NCBI GenBank assembly: GCA_964442905.1
Contig: CAYUBD010000023.1
Span: 1-15,597, forward strand
From: JAFGFG01 sp964442905
Lineage (GTDB): Archaea > Aenigmatarchaeota > Aenigmatarchaeia > QMZP01 > JAFGSV01
DNA length: 15,597 bases
Direction of reading: 5' to 3'
Part shown: piece after piece, positions 1 through 7,765 of the stretch
Layout: each line of letters starts with the position of its first letter
Position numbering within the stretch: position 1 is the stretch's first letter
Notes under the pieces: generated by a model
Told to the model about the DNA's origin: nothing
Seen by the model: the letters and a program-made list of their open reading frames with translations, nothing else
Databases searched by the model: none
Position numbers and translations under genes: made by a program

Positions 1-1420
<1,420 letters not shown>

Positions 1421-1560
1421 TGAAAATTTGGCGGTTCTCCTTTATTCTTCTTTAAAACTACACAAGGAACATATTTCAAACTCGAAAATATCATTTCCAA
1501 GCTCACATCACATGTTCATCGCTTAGTCACCTAAACTCGCAACTATTTATTAATCAAATG

Positions 1561-1570
1561 TATTTATAAA
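1561..1570 (-). promoter_or_regulatory. TATA box of the 16S rRNA gene
   Basis: TTTATAAATA on the minus strand. A start about 25 bp downstream would fall near 1537, giving a leader of roughly 115 nt before the mature 16S 5' end. It lies about 40 bp from the oppositely oriented tRNA-His TATA box, so 1537-1635 is a divergent promoter region. Confidence 0.7.
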
Positions 1571-1601
1571 TGTTCACTTTCATGCGGCTTATTATGCCCG
1601 G

Positions 1602-1610
1602 TTTTTAAAA
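1602..1610 (+). promoter_or_regulatory. TATA box of tRNA-His
   Basis: TTTTTAAAA is centred 30 bp upstream of the first tRNA base at 1636, the usual archaeal spacing. Confidence 0.65.
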
Positions 1611-1635
1611 CAAAATGGGCAAGAATAAGTACTAT

Positions 1636-1757
1636 GGCTGTCGTGGTGTAGTGGTCAGCATTGGAGCCTGTGGGAAGCTTTTTGGAAAAGCTTCAGCAAA
1701 AGAAGCAGAAAAGCTTGCAGATAGCTCCCGGCCCGGGTTCAAATCCCGGCGACGGCC
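1636..1757 (+). tRNA. tRNA-His(GUG) with an anticodon-loop intron
   Basis: The acceptor stem GCTGTCG (1637-1643) pairs with CGACGGC (1750-1756). The histidine-specific extra G at 1636 faces C73 at 1757. The D stem is 1646-1649/1658-1661. The anticodon stem GGAGC (1663-1667) pairs with GCTCC (1724-1728), with anticodon GTG at 1670-1672. The T arm CCGGG-TTCAAAT-CCCGG is 1733-1749. Between position 37 (1673) and position 38 (1723) is a 49-nt intron. CCA is not encoded. The spliced tRNA is 73 nt including G-1. The exonuclease gene on the other strand ends 6 bp away. Confidence 0.95.
1674..1722 (+). other. tRNA-His intron (canonical 37/38 site)
   Basis: 49-nt intron with a perfect 9-bp hairpin, GAAGCTTTT (1674-1682) and AAAAGCTTC (1686-1694), closed by a TGG triloop. 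The site is the standard archaeal one, one base 3' of the anticodon. The exact cut sites depend on the bulge-helix-bulge fold and may be off by a base or two. Confidence 0.85.
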
Positions 1758-1763
1758 CTCTAA

Positions 1764-2348
1764 TCATTTTACGATCTTTCTGACCAGTTCGTTCTTGAAT
1801 ATGTCAGGAATCGGATACTTCTTGTACTTCTTTAATATGTTCTTTCCTGCAGCTAACCTTGCCATCGCTTCTGCTGTCAGTTCGGCATCATTTAGCGCGT
1901 TATGCGCATCATTCCTTGGTGGTATCCCGGCCATGTGCAGTATGGCATCAAGACTCCAAGGAAGCCCTGCCGTAAGCGGCGATATCTCGTGGAGTTCGAC
2001 TATTTTCTTTTTGAATGGCCATTTCATCTTGTTCTTCTTGAAGTTGAATTCCAGGAATCCTATATCGAACCATATATTGTCACCTGCTATGGTCTTGTCT
2101 TTTATGTTATTCATCCACTGTGAGAAAGCCTCCAGCAGCTCCTTTGATGTAGGCTTTTTTGGATCTTCTATCTGTTCGCGCGTAAAGCCGTTTATCTTCA
2201 GTGCGATGCTGCTCACTTCGGCGCCTTCGTCGACCCTGCATTCTCCATAGAAAGTTTCCCCCGGGTTCTCGAAATCCAGCGCGCCTATACTGAGAATGCT
2301 GTTCCTGAGAGGCTCCATACCTGTCGTTTCTATATCAACTACTATCAT
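1764..2348 (-). CDS. DnaQ-type 3'-5' exonuclease (DEDDh family)
   Basis: A 194-residue single-domain exonuclease that removes nucleotides from the 3' end of DNA or RNA using two metal ions. All three Exo motifs are visible: DIETTG at the N-terminus (Asp5, Glu7), NIWFDIGFL around Asp95, and HNALNDAELTAEA with His149 and Asp154, which makes it DEDDh rather than DEDDy. No polymerase or other domain is attached. The ATG at 2348 sits 13 bp downstream of the 3' end of tRNA-Leu, with no room for a separate promoter, so it is probably made from the tRNA-Leu transcript. GTGAT, 6 bp upstream of the ATG, resembles a GGTGAT ribosome site. The C-terminal stretch is rich in lysine. Whether it acts as a proofreader, repair enzyme or RNase cannot be told from sequence. 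Confidence 0.9.
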   Translation of the reverse strand: MIVVDIETTGMEPLRNSILSIGALDFENPGETFYGECRVDEGAEVSSIALKINGFTREQIEDPKKPTSKELLEAFSQWMNNIKDKTIAGDNIWFDIGFLEFNFKKNKMKWPFKKKIVELHEISPLTAGLPWSLDAILHMAGIPPRNDAHNALNDAELTAEAMARLAAGKNILKKYKKYPIPDIFKNELVRKIVK

Positions 2349-2375
2349 ACTATCACAATGATGCGGGGGGCAGGA

Positions 2376-2498
2376 TTTCCAGAACCCTTTCCACAGGCAT
2401 GCGCGGAAAGCGCTCCCGGAAGTCCGCTAACGCAAATTTACCTGCGCTTGCGTATATTTTCGGGCGCGTTTTGCACGTTTACCTGTGCAAAAGGTGCG
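2376..2498 (-). other. tRNA-Leu intron 2, T-loop, about 123 nt
   Basis: Between the T stem strands (5' strand 2505-2509, 3' strand 2370-2374) lie 130 nt. Seven of these make up the T-loop (TTCGAA plus a final T), leaving about 123 nt of intron. Exact ends are uncertain by several bases. It contains an 8-bp perfect hairpin (2469-2476/2485-2492) and a 6-bp hairpin (2430-2435/2448-2453); both loops carry TTTACCT on the plus strand (AGGTAAA in the RNA). It has no coding potential. Confidence 0.8.
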
Positions 2499-2530
2499 TT
2501 CGAACCTGCGAAGGCACTAAGCCACAGGAT

Positions 2531-2577
2531 GTCCTAAAGGGCTTCGTCATCTTGAAATCAGCACTTAAGAACCCAAT
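2531..2577 (-). other. tRNA-Leu intron 1 (37/38)
   Basis: 47-nt intron between G37 (2578) and A38 (2530), the standard archaeal position. It has no recognisable guide RNA or endonuclease content. Confidence 0.85.
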
Positions 2578-2640
2578 CTTAAGTCCTGCCCCTTTGGCCG
2601 ACTCGGGAACCCCCGCGTGATTCAGTATTAGCGGCAATTG

Positions 2641-2650
2641 CTTTAAAAAC
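2641..2650 (-). promoter_or_regulatory. TATA box of tRNA-Leu
   Basis: TTTTTAAAGC on the minus strand, centred about 29 bp upstream of the first tRNA base at 2616 and just after the trpS stop codon. It probably also drives the exonuclease gene downstream. Confidence 0.65.
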
Positions 2651-2652
2651 GT

Positions 2653-3756
2653 CTACTTTAAGAATCTGTCCACTTTCTTCCTCGCAGCCTTGCGCTTCTT
2701 CTGATGCTCTTCAAGGAACTTAGTCAGTTTATCTATCAGTATCTGCTTGAGTTCTCCCGTGAGAAGCTTTCCAGACTCATAATCATCACGGAGCTTCCTG
2801 ATTTTCTTATCGTCCGGCTCGAATTGCGTGTAAAGATACTGGAACGAAACATCCACGTCAGCGTTGCCGCCGTGCTTCCTGTGCTCTTCTACCGTGTCAC
2901 GCCCACCCGAGAATGCGTATTTGTTTATCTTCTGCTTCACGGTCTTGGGGTCATCTGAAAGCGCTATGTACGAGTATGGGTCGGAACTGGACATCTTACC
3001 GCCTTTCAGGCCCTTTATGAACTTGTGGTAGGTCGCACCAGGAAGTTTGAATCCAAGCTCTTTCTGAAACCTGGCTGCGATGTCTCTGGAAAGCCTGATG
3101 TGCGGGTCCTGATCTATTCCCACGGGGATGACAACGTTCTTTTTCTCCCCGAACTCAGGAAGCTGCGGGTGAAGTATATCGGCAACCTGCATTAGTACTG
3201 ATACCAGTTTTCCCGGAGAGATTTCTCCATAGATCGCCTGAAGCTCATTCATAGTGATCTTCCTTCCAACCATGCTGGCAAGCCTGTAGAATGCATTTGA
3301 CTTATCGGCGTCTTTCGAACGCTCGCTCTGGAAGTAGAAGTCGCAGTTCTTCGGCTCAAGACCGAGCGCTATGTAGTTCACCAGATACTCTTCTATCGCT
3401 GTCTCGCGGAGCTTCTTCATGTCATCAAGGCGCATGTTGTATGCCTCGACATCTGCTACACAGAGGAATATCTTCGCACCAAGCTCTTTCTGGTGGTATA
3501 TAATCTGGTCAGCGAGTATCTTATGGCCGAGATGGAACTTACCGGAAGGCATCAGTCCGGTCATCATCGCATAGCCTTCCTTTGCAGTCAGAATCCTGTC
3601 AAAGTCCCTGTGGCCGAAGACAACACCGCGGCGCATTAACAGGTGCGGCTCCTTCAGCTTCCTGATGATGCCTGAAAAGGGCGATATTCCGAACATCTTG
3701 GCTGTCTTGGCATAGTCCTTCACTTCCTGCTTTCCCCAAGGGTCTATCTCAGGCAT
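2653..3756 (-). CDS. trpS: Tryptophanyl-tRNA synthetase (archaeal/eukaryotic type)
   Basis: Class Ic aminoacyl-tRNA synthetase that activates tryptophan with ATP and loads it onto tRNA-Trp. The 367 residues carry the HIGH-like motif GKFHLGHK (HLGH at 75-78) and the KMSKS-like motif GGKMSSSDP (254-258). The VGIDQDPHIRL segment near 212-222, which in this family follows the tryptophan pocket, is also present. The N-terminal extension before the Rossmann fold (NPWG-type IDPWG start) is typical of archaeal and eukaryotic rather than bacterial TrpRS. The ATG at 3756 overlaps the tyrS stop by one base (TAATG), so the two synthetase genes are translationally coupled in one operon. The C-terminus is lysine- and arginine-rich. 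The tRNA-Leu promoter starts right after its stop codon. Confidence 0.97.
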   Translation of the reverse strand: MPEIDPWGKQEVKDYAKTAKMFGISPFSGIIRKLKEPHLLMRRGVVFGHRDFDRILTAKEGYAMMTGLMPSGKFHLGHKILADQIIYHQKELGAKIFLCVADVEAYNMRLDDMKKLRETAIEEYLVNYIALGLEPKNCDFYFQSERSKDADKSNAFYRLASMVGRKITMNELQAIYGEISPGKLVSVLMQVADILHPQLPEFGEKKNVVIPVGIDQDPHIRLSRDIAARFQKELGFKLPGATYHKFIKGLKGGKMSSSDPYSYIALSDDPKTVKQKINKYAFSGGRDTVEEHRKHGGNADVDVSFQYLYTQFEPDDKKIRKLRDDYESGKLLTGELKQILIDKLTKFLEEHQKKRKAARKKVDRFLK

Positions 3757-4832
3757 TATCTCGTTACCTCGAATTTCTTAACCTGCGCCAGAAGATTCTT
3801 CGTTTTTGCGTTCTTCTCGAAGTGATTCCTCACCGGTTCAACAAGCTCGTTTATGTGCATAGCTACAGCGTTCTTCAGGTCCATCGGATGGAGCTTGCCT
3901 GAAGCGTATATCTTCTCAAGCTCTCCGTACGAACCTATACTTAGGTTTCCTCCGAACTTTGAAGGCCTTTCAATCTTCAGCGCTTTGAACTTCTCGAATA
4001 TGATGTATCTGCAGTATTCCATTATAGGATTTTCATCGACCTGTTTCTCAGGGCAGTATGCCTTCGTGATTTTTCTCCTGATATCATTTTCGCTATCATC
4101 CATGAATATCGCGGAGTCTGGTTTGGACTTGGACATTTTCAGTTCAATCATCCTTTCTGCAGCATCCTTCGCCTGAGTCGCTGGCTTTCCAAGCCCCATG
4201 AGCATGTGATGAGAAACGACGACAGGCTTCCAGAAGCCGAGCTTCGGGCCAATCTCCCTGGCGAGCATGTTGACCTTCCTCTGGTCCATGCCCAGCTGGG
4301 TTATGTCACATTTCAGCTCGAAGATGTCAGCGGCCTGCATGCATGGATAGAGTATCTGCGATGCCGAAAGCGTATCGCTCTCCTTCCTGCCCATTATCTG
4401 TGCGCATCTGACTATCCTCTTCACAGTGCTGTTCCTTGCCACCTGCATGGTGGTCTTCCAGTAAGAATCTTCGCCGAGCAGGTCAGTGGACCTGACGAAC
4501 TCGACCTTTCCAAGTTCCATGCCTGCTGCCTTCCAGACCTCAAGCATGTAATCGCCTGCAATGTGAATATTCTCAAGGTCACCCCCGAGCTTGTTGTTGG
4601 CCCATCCGTGCCAGTCTGCGATAAGCATCTTGAACTTCACGCCGGCCTTAATCATCTTGTTGATGTTTATTGCCCTCAGAATCCCCTGCGCTATATGCAT
4701 CCTTCCGGATGGCTCGAAACCGTCATAAGCGACAGGGTGCGCTTTAATCTGGAGAAGCTCTTTCAGGTCCTCCTCGGTTATTATCTCTTCACCGACTTCC
4801 CTTATGAGTTCGAACCTTTTTGCAGTATCCAT
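3756..4832 (-). CDS. tyrS: Tyrosyl-tRNA synthetase
   Basis: Class Ic synthetase that charges tRNA-Tyr. The protein is 358 residues from the ATG at 4832. It has the HIGH-equivalent GRMHIAQG (HIAQ at 46-49), the LIADWHGW strand-loop that follows, the active-site stretch MGMDQRK-type QLGMDQRKVNMLA, and KMSKSKPDSAIFMDD (KMSKS at 232-236). The end KFGGNLSIGSYGELEKIYASGKLHPMDLKNAVA is the compact archaeal C-terminus without an S4 domain. An in-frame GTG at 4841 is a possible alternative start adding three residues; the TATA-like CTATTTAGTA at 4863-4872 would place transcription start there. No ribosome site is visible, so the transcript is probably leaderless or nearly so. First gene of the tyrS-trpS operon. 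Confidence 0.96.
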   Translation of the reverse strand: MDTAKRFELIREVGEEIITEEDLKELLQIKAHPVAYDGFEPSGRMHIAQGILRAININKMIKAGVKFKMLIADWHGWANNKLGGDLENIHIAGDYMLEVWKAAGMELGKVEFVRSTDLLGEDSYWKTTMQVARNSTVKRIVRCAQIMGRKESDTLSASQILYPCMQAADIFELKCDITQLGMDQRKVNMLAREIGPKLGFWKPVVVSHHMLMGLGKPATQAKDAAERMIELKMSKSKPDSAIFMDDSENDIRRKITKAYCPEKQVDENPIMEYCRYIIFEKFKALKIERPSKFGGNLSIGSYGELEKIYASGKLHPMDLKNAVAMHINELVEPVRNHFEKNAKTKNLLAQVKKFEVTR

Positions 4833-4841
4833 CCAGACCAC

Positions 4842-4972
4842 AGACTTAAAAACACTTCCGCTTACTAAATAGTATGGAAATCCGGACTATTAAATCGTTA
4901 ACGAATGTAAGCGCTGATTCTCTCAGGGAAATTTATCCAATTTAAATAGTCCAGTCAAATGGAGGTATTGAT
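4842..4972. promoter_or_regulatory. Divergent promoter region between tyrS and dys
   Basis: 131 bp without genes. For tyrS (minus) the best TATA candidate is CTATTTAGTA at 4863-4872. For dys (plus), AAATTTATCC at 4929-4938 would give a start just before the ribosome site GGAGGT at 4961-4966; TTTAAATAG at 4941-4949 is an alternative that would make the transcript leaderless. The GGAGGT site with 6-bp spacing supports the first reading. Confidence 0.55.
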
Positions 4973-5878
4973 ATGGAAAACATACATGACTACACTATAA
5001 CGAAGGGGATGAAGGCTTCGGAGCTCGTAGACCAGATGACAAGTGCAGGATTCCAGGCATCTGAGATAGGCGAGGCAGTTCGCCTGATAAAGAGGATGAA
5101 GCAGGAGAAGGCGACGGTGTTCCTGAGCTTCACTGCAAACATGATTGCCAGCGGCCTCCGCGGAATTATAACACAGCTGGTGAAAGAAAAATTCATAGAC
5201 GTGATAATCACTACGGGGGGATCAATAGACCATGACATAATACGGTCTGAAAAGCCTTACCTGCTTGGCAATTTCAACCTCGATGACGGAGAACTGCACA
5301 GGAATGAGATAAACCGCCTCGGAAACGTTCTGATACCAAGTGACCGGTATGTCTTCCTTGAAAAGTTCATGCAGCCGCTCTTTGCTGAGCTTAAACGTAA
5401 GAAGCGTTCATGGACACCGAGCGAGCTCATAGACGAGATTGGCAAGGATATGAAAGACGAGAACTCGTTCCTTTACTGGGCTTCTAAAAACAACATACCG
5501 GTTTTCTGCCCGGGCATAACCGATTCGGCAATTGGATTGCAGTTATACTTTTTCAAGCAGGACAACAAGGATTTCGAGATAGACGTCTCAGGTGATATGA
5601 AGCTCGGTGACATAGTTGTCAATGCTGAAAAGACCGGTGGCATAATACTCGGCGGCGGCATATCCAAACATCATACAATAGGCGTCAACATACTGAAGGA
5701 AGGACTCGATTACGCAGTCTATGTTACCACATCTTCACCATGGGACGGAAGCCTTTCCGGCGCAACACCCAATGAGGCCAAGTCATGGAGCAAGATAAAA
5801 GAGGACGGTACAACAGCGACTGTCTATGGTGACGCAGCTGTGGTATTCCCGCTTATAATGGCAAAGGTTTTGGAATGA
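4973..5878 (+). CDS. dys: Deoxyhypusine synthase
   Basis: Transfers an aminobutyl group, normally from spermidine, to one lysine of translation factor aIF5A, using NAD. The 301-residue protein matches the family along its length: TTGGSIDHD near 80-88 (NAD site), GGGISKHHTI (family GGG-KHH signature) and, near the C-terminus, DGSLSGATPNEAKSWSKI, in which Lys274 corresponds to the catalytic lysine of human DHS (SWGKI). The ATG at 4973 has a strong GGAGGT site 6 bp upstream. It is the first gene of a five-gene operon and its TGA overlaps the next ATG (ATGA), a gene for arginine decarboxylase, which makes the polyamine precursor agmatine. Archaeal DHS enzymes may use agmatine-derived intermediates, so the pairing is functionally sensible. 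Confidence 0.96.
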   Translation: MENIHDYTITKGMKASELVDQMTSAGFQASEIGEAVRLIKRMKQEKATVFLSFTANMIASGLRGIITQLVKEKFIDVIITTGGSIDHDIIRSEKPYLLGNFNLDDGELHRNEINRLGNVLIPSDRYVFLEKFMQPLFAELKRKKRSWTPSELIDEIGKDMKDENSFLYWASKNNIPVFCPGITDSAIGLQLYFFKQDNKDFEIDVSGDMKLGDIVVNAEKTGGIILGGGISKHHTIGVNILKEGLDYAVYVTTSSPWDGSLSGATPNEAKSWSKIKEDGTTATVYGDAAVVFPLIMAKVLE

Positions 5879-6342
5879 AGATATCTGTGACATGGGGCAC
5901 AGGCGAAGGCAAGACTAAAAAAGCAGCCTTCGATCGTGCTCTCATGGATGCTGGTATAGATCAATACAACCTGATAACACTAAGTTCTGTAATTCCTATA
6001 GGCACCGATATAGTTGTTGAAAAGTTCGTTGCAGATAGAAACGAATACGGTCACAGGCTTTATACTGTTCTTTCCGGATTCTATGCTGAGAATAAAGGCG
6101 ACAAAGCAGTCGCCGGTCTTGGCTGGACGTTAGATGAAGAAAAGAAGGGCATTTTCGTTGAAATATCAGGAAACGACGCCAAAAAAGTGACGGATGATAT
6201 CAAAAAGACGTTTGAGTCGATGAATTCGTGCAGAGAGGAAGATTACAGCAAAATTGATATGAAGCTCGTGGAAAAGGAATGTAAAGGAGACGTGGCCTGT
6301 GCAGTCGTTGTCGCGGTATACAAGTCGGAGGGATGGGAATGA
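5875..6342 (+). CDS. pdaD: Pyruvoyl-dependent arginine decarboxylase
   Basis: Converts arginine to agmatine, the first step of archaeal polyamine synthesis. The proenzyme is 155 residues and cuts itself between two serines in NLITLSSVIP (Ser37/Ser38), giving a 37-residue beta chain and an alpha chain whose first residue becomes the pyruvoyl group. GIFVEISG contains Glu96, the equivalent of the catalytic glutamate of the Methanocaldococcus enzyme (LIMEYEG). The family-typical WGTGEGKT start, close to the usual SSEGETP region, shows that the N-terminus is short but complete. It overlaps dys by four bases (ATGA) and the next gene by the same ATGA arrangement. The co-translation suggests that agmatine supply and aIF5A modification are coupled. 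Confidence 0.93.
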   Translation: MKISVTWGTGEGKTKKAAFDRALMDAGIDQYNLITLSSVIPIGTDIVVEKFVADRNEYGHRLYTVLSGFYAENKGDKAVAGLGWTLDEEKKGIFVEISGNDAKKVTDDIKKTFESMNSCREEDYSKIDMKLVEKECKGDVACAVVVAVYKSEGWE

Positions 6343-7223
6343 AAGTACTTGAGAATACACCGATGTTCTTCATTGTTGCCATAATACTAGGTCTGGTGTA
6401 TCCTAACTTTGCAGATGCATTGAGCGGATACATCATACTCTTCTTCATAATCGCTGCGACCCTTTCATTGACGCATCTTAAGATTACAAAAAAAGATGTC
6501 AATGAGAATGCTTCATCATCCATTAAAACTGTTCTGCTGAGCTATGGACTTCTTTCAGGGCTCACATTATTGACAGCTTATCTACTGGTTCCGAATCCGG
6601 ATCACTTAGCAGGATTTATAATCATGGCTGCAGCCCCGCCAGCCGTAGCTATCATACCGTTCACATACCTTCTCAGAGGCAATTCCAAGATAGCGCTTGG
6701 AGGAGAACTGCTCAACTACATACTCGCACTCGCGCTTGCGCCACTTATAACACTGTTTTTCCTGGGCTCATCTGTGGACATATTTGAAATACTGAAGACG
6801 CTTATACTCATAATAATACTCCCGTTAATGCTTTCAAGGATTCTGATTAACCATCCACACTCTTTGGATTCTTTGCAGAAGATTATAGTCAACTTCTGCT
6901 TCGCTTTCATCAACTACATCGTGATAGGCCTCAATCAGGCTGTCATATTCTCAGACCCGGCAGCATTATGGCCTGTTCTTTTCGTGCATCTCCTTACGGT
7001 CTTCGGCGCAGGAACACTGGTTTATCTTGCGGGAAGGAGATTGAATGTAAGCAAAGACAGATGCATACCATACACGCTTTTCGGTGCTATCAAGAACGGC
7101 GGCATGTCAGCAACCATTGCGATAATTATTATATCACCGGCTGCGAGCCTTCCTGCAGCACTTCACGGGATTTTCACGATATCTTTCTTCATTATGTTTG
7201 AATATCTCGTGAGGAGATGCTGA
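6339..7223 (+). CDS. SBF/BASS-type membrane transporter
   Basis: A 294-residue integral membrane protein with about nine or ten hydrophobic segments. It resembles the bile acid:sodium symporter (SBF-like) superfamily: an early MAAAPPAVAIIPFTYLL segment (family PPAVA-type crossover) is followed by ALGGELLNYILALALAPL, and later YTLFGAIKNGGMSATIAII resembles the second inverted-repeat crossover. The substrate is unknown; organic anions or arsenite-like anions are possibilities within the superfamily. The start was set at ATG 6339 rather than 6333 because GGAGGG at 6327-6332 then has 6-bp spacing and the start overlaps the previous stop as ATGA. The stop overlaps the next ATG (TGATG). Its place between polyamine genes and an RNase gives no direct clue to substrate. 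Confidence 0.65.
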   Translation: MKVLENTPMFFIVAIILGLVYPNFADALSGYIILFFIIAATLSLTHLKITKKDVNENASSSIKTVLLSYGLLSGLTLLTAYLLVPNPDHLAGFIIMAAAPPAVAIIPFTYLLRGNSKIALGGELLNYILALALAPLITLFFLGSSVDIFEILKTLILIIILPLMLSRILINHPHSLDSLQKIIVNFCFAFINYIVIGLNQAVIFSDPAALWPVLFVHLLTVFGAGTLVYLAGRRLNVSKDRCIPYTLFGAIKNGGMSATIAIIIISPAASLPAALHGIFTISFFIMFEYLVRRC

Positions 7224-7765
7224 TGATTGATGCGCTCCTGCTGGTTTTTTCAATAGGTGCGCTTACACGCATCGCTGACATGATAGCCGATGACGGACTT
7301 AAGCTCAACAGATACATGGGTTATTTCATTGGAATTTTGTACGGCTTTCTTATAGCATACGTTATCACGCGGTATCCACTTCTTGCTGAACTGGGGATAG
7401 GGGTAATACTGGCAGTCGTCCTCACAATGAAGATAGATCATCCTGTCCACGGAGCCGGCATAATAGCCATGCTTTTTCCCCTGTTCATCTACGGGATGGG
7501 TCCGATAAACATTGTGATTCTTTCGGCATTCTTTATCGGAGGCGCTGTCGATGAGATAGGAGATTATTTCTCAGGCAAAAGAAAAATAAAAGGTCTTCTA
7601 GGAAGCTTATTCCGGCTAAGGTTGACAATGGAAGCTGTCACTTTTGCATTTTCGGTCTATACTGGAAACTGGATATTCTTTCTCGCCATGCTGGCTTATG
7701 ACACGGGCTTCACATATATCTTCCCAGAACATGTCAGAAGAAAGCTAATAAGATTAGCTGGATAA
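7223..7765 (+). CDS. Polytopic membrane protein of unknown function
   Basis: A 180-residue protein that I do not recognise. It has about five hydrophobic segments (roughly residues 3-18, 32-52, 55-70, 78-120 as two spans, and 140-162). Charged motifs sit between them: RIADMIADDG near the N-terminus, KIDHPVHGAG in the middle and GGAVDEIGDYFSGKRKIKG in a loop. Acidic residues at membrane edges could be metal or substrate ligands, but this is speculation. The C-terminus is basic (HVRRKLIRLAG). The start at ATG 7223 is chosen because GAGGAG at 7211-7216 has 6-bp spacing and the start shares its A with the previous TGA; the ATG at 7217 lies immediately after the ribosome site and is unlikely. Its coupling to the transporter suggests a shared membrane role. 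Confidence 0.75.
   Translation: MIDALLLVFSIGALTRIADMIADDGLKLNRYMGYFIGILYGFLIAYVITRYPLLAELGIGVILAVVLTMKIDHPVHGAGIIAMLFPLFIYGMGPINIVILSAFFIGGAVDEIGDYFSGKRKIKGLLGSLFRLRLTMEAVTFAFSVYTGNWIFFLAMLAYDTGFTYIFPEHVRRKLIRLAG

Larger units (their letters stand above)
2362..2616 (-). tRNA. tRNA-Leu(UAA) interrupted by two introns
   Basis: Minus-strand gene with acceptor GCGGGGG (2616-2610) pairing with CCCCCGC (2369-2363) and A73 at 2362. The D stem is CCC/GGG. The anticodon stem CAGGA (2588-2584) pairs with TCCTG (2529-2525), with anticodon TAA at 2581-2579. A long class II variable arm follows, then T stem GCAGG (2509-2505) with CCTGC (2374-2370). A canonical intron of 47 nt lies at 2531-2577. In addition, the T stem strands are 130 nt apart instead of 7, so a second intron of about 123 nt sits in the T-loop. 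Removing both leaves 85 nt, normal for tRNA-Leu. At 255 bp this is an unusually long tRNA gene. CCA is not encoded. Confidence 0.93.

Noticed and set aside
1615..2250. Plus-strand ORF of 211 codons
   Set aside because: It runs through tRNA-His and antisense to the exonuclease, whose motifs are clear on the other strand.
2531..2577. Box C/D guide RNA in the tRNA-Leu anticodon intron
   Set aside because: CTGA and GATGA occur close together, but the outer C and D boxes are missing and the intron is too short for a normal guide.
2399..2620. Plus-strand ORF of 73 codons
   Set aside because: The region is the tRNA-Leu gene and its introns; the translation shows no protein features.
4206..4868. 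Plus-strand ORF of 220 codons
   Set aside because: Antisense shadow of tyrS.
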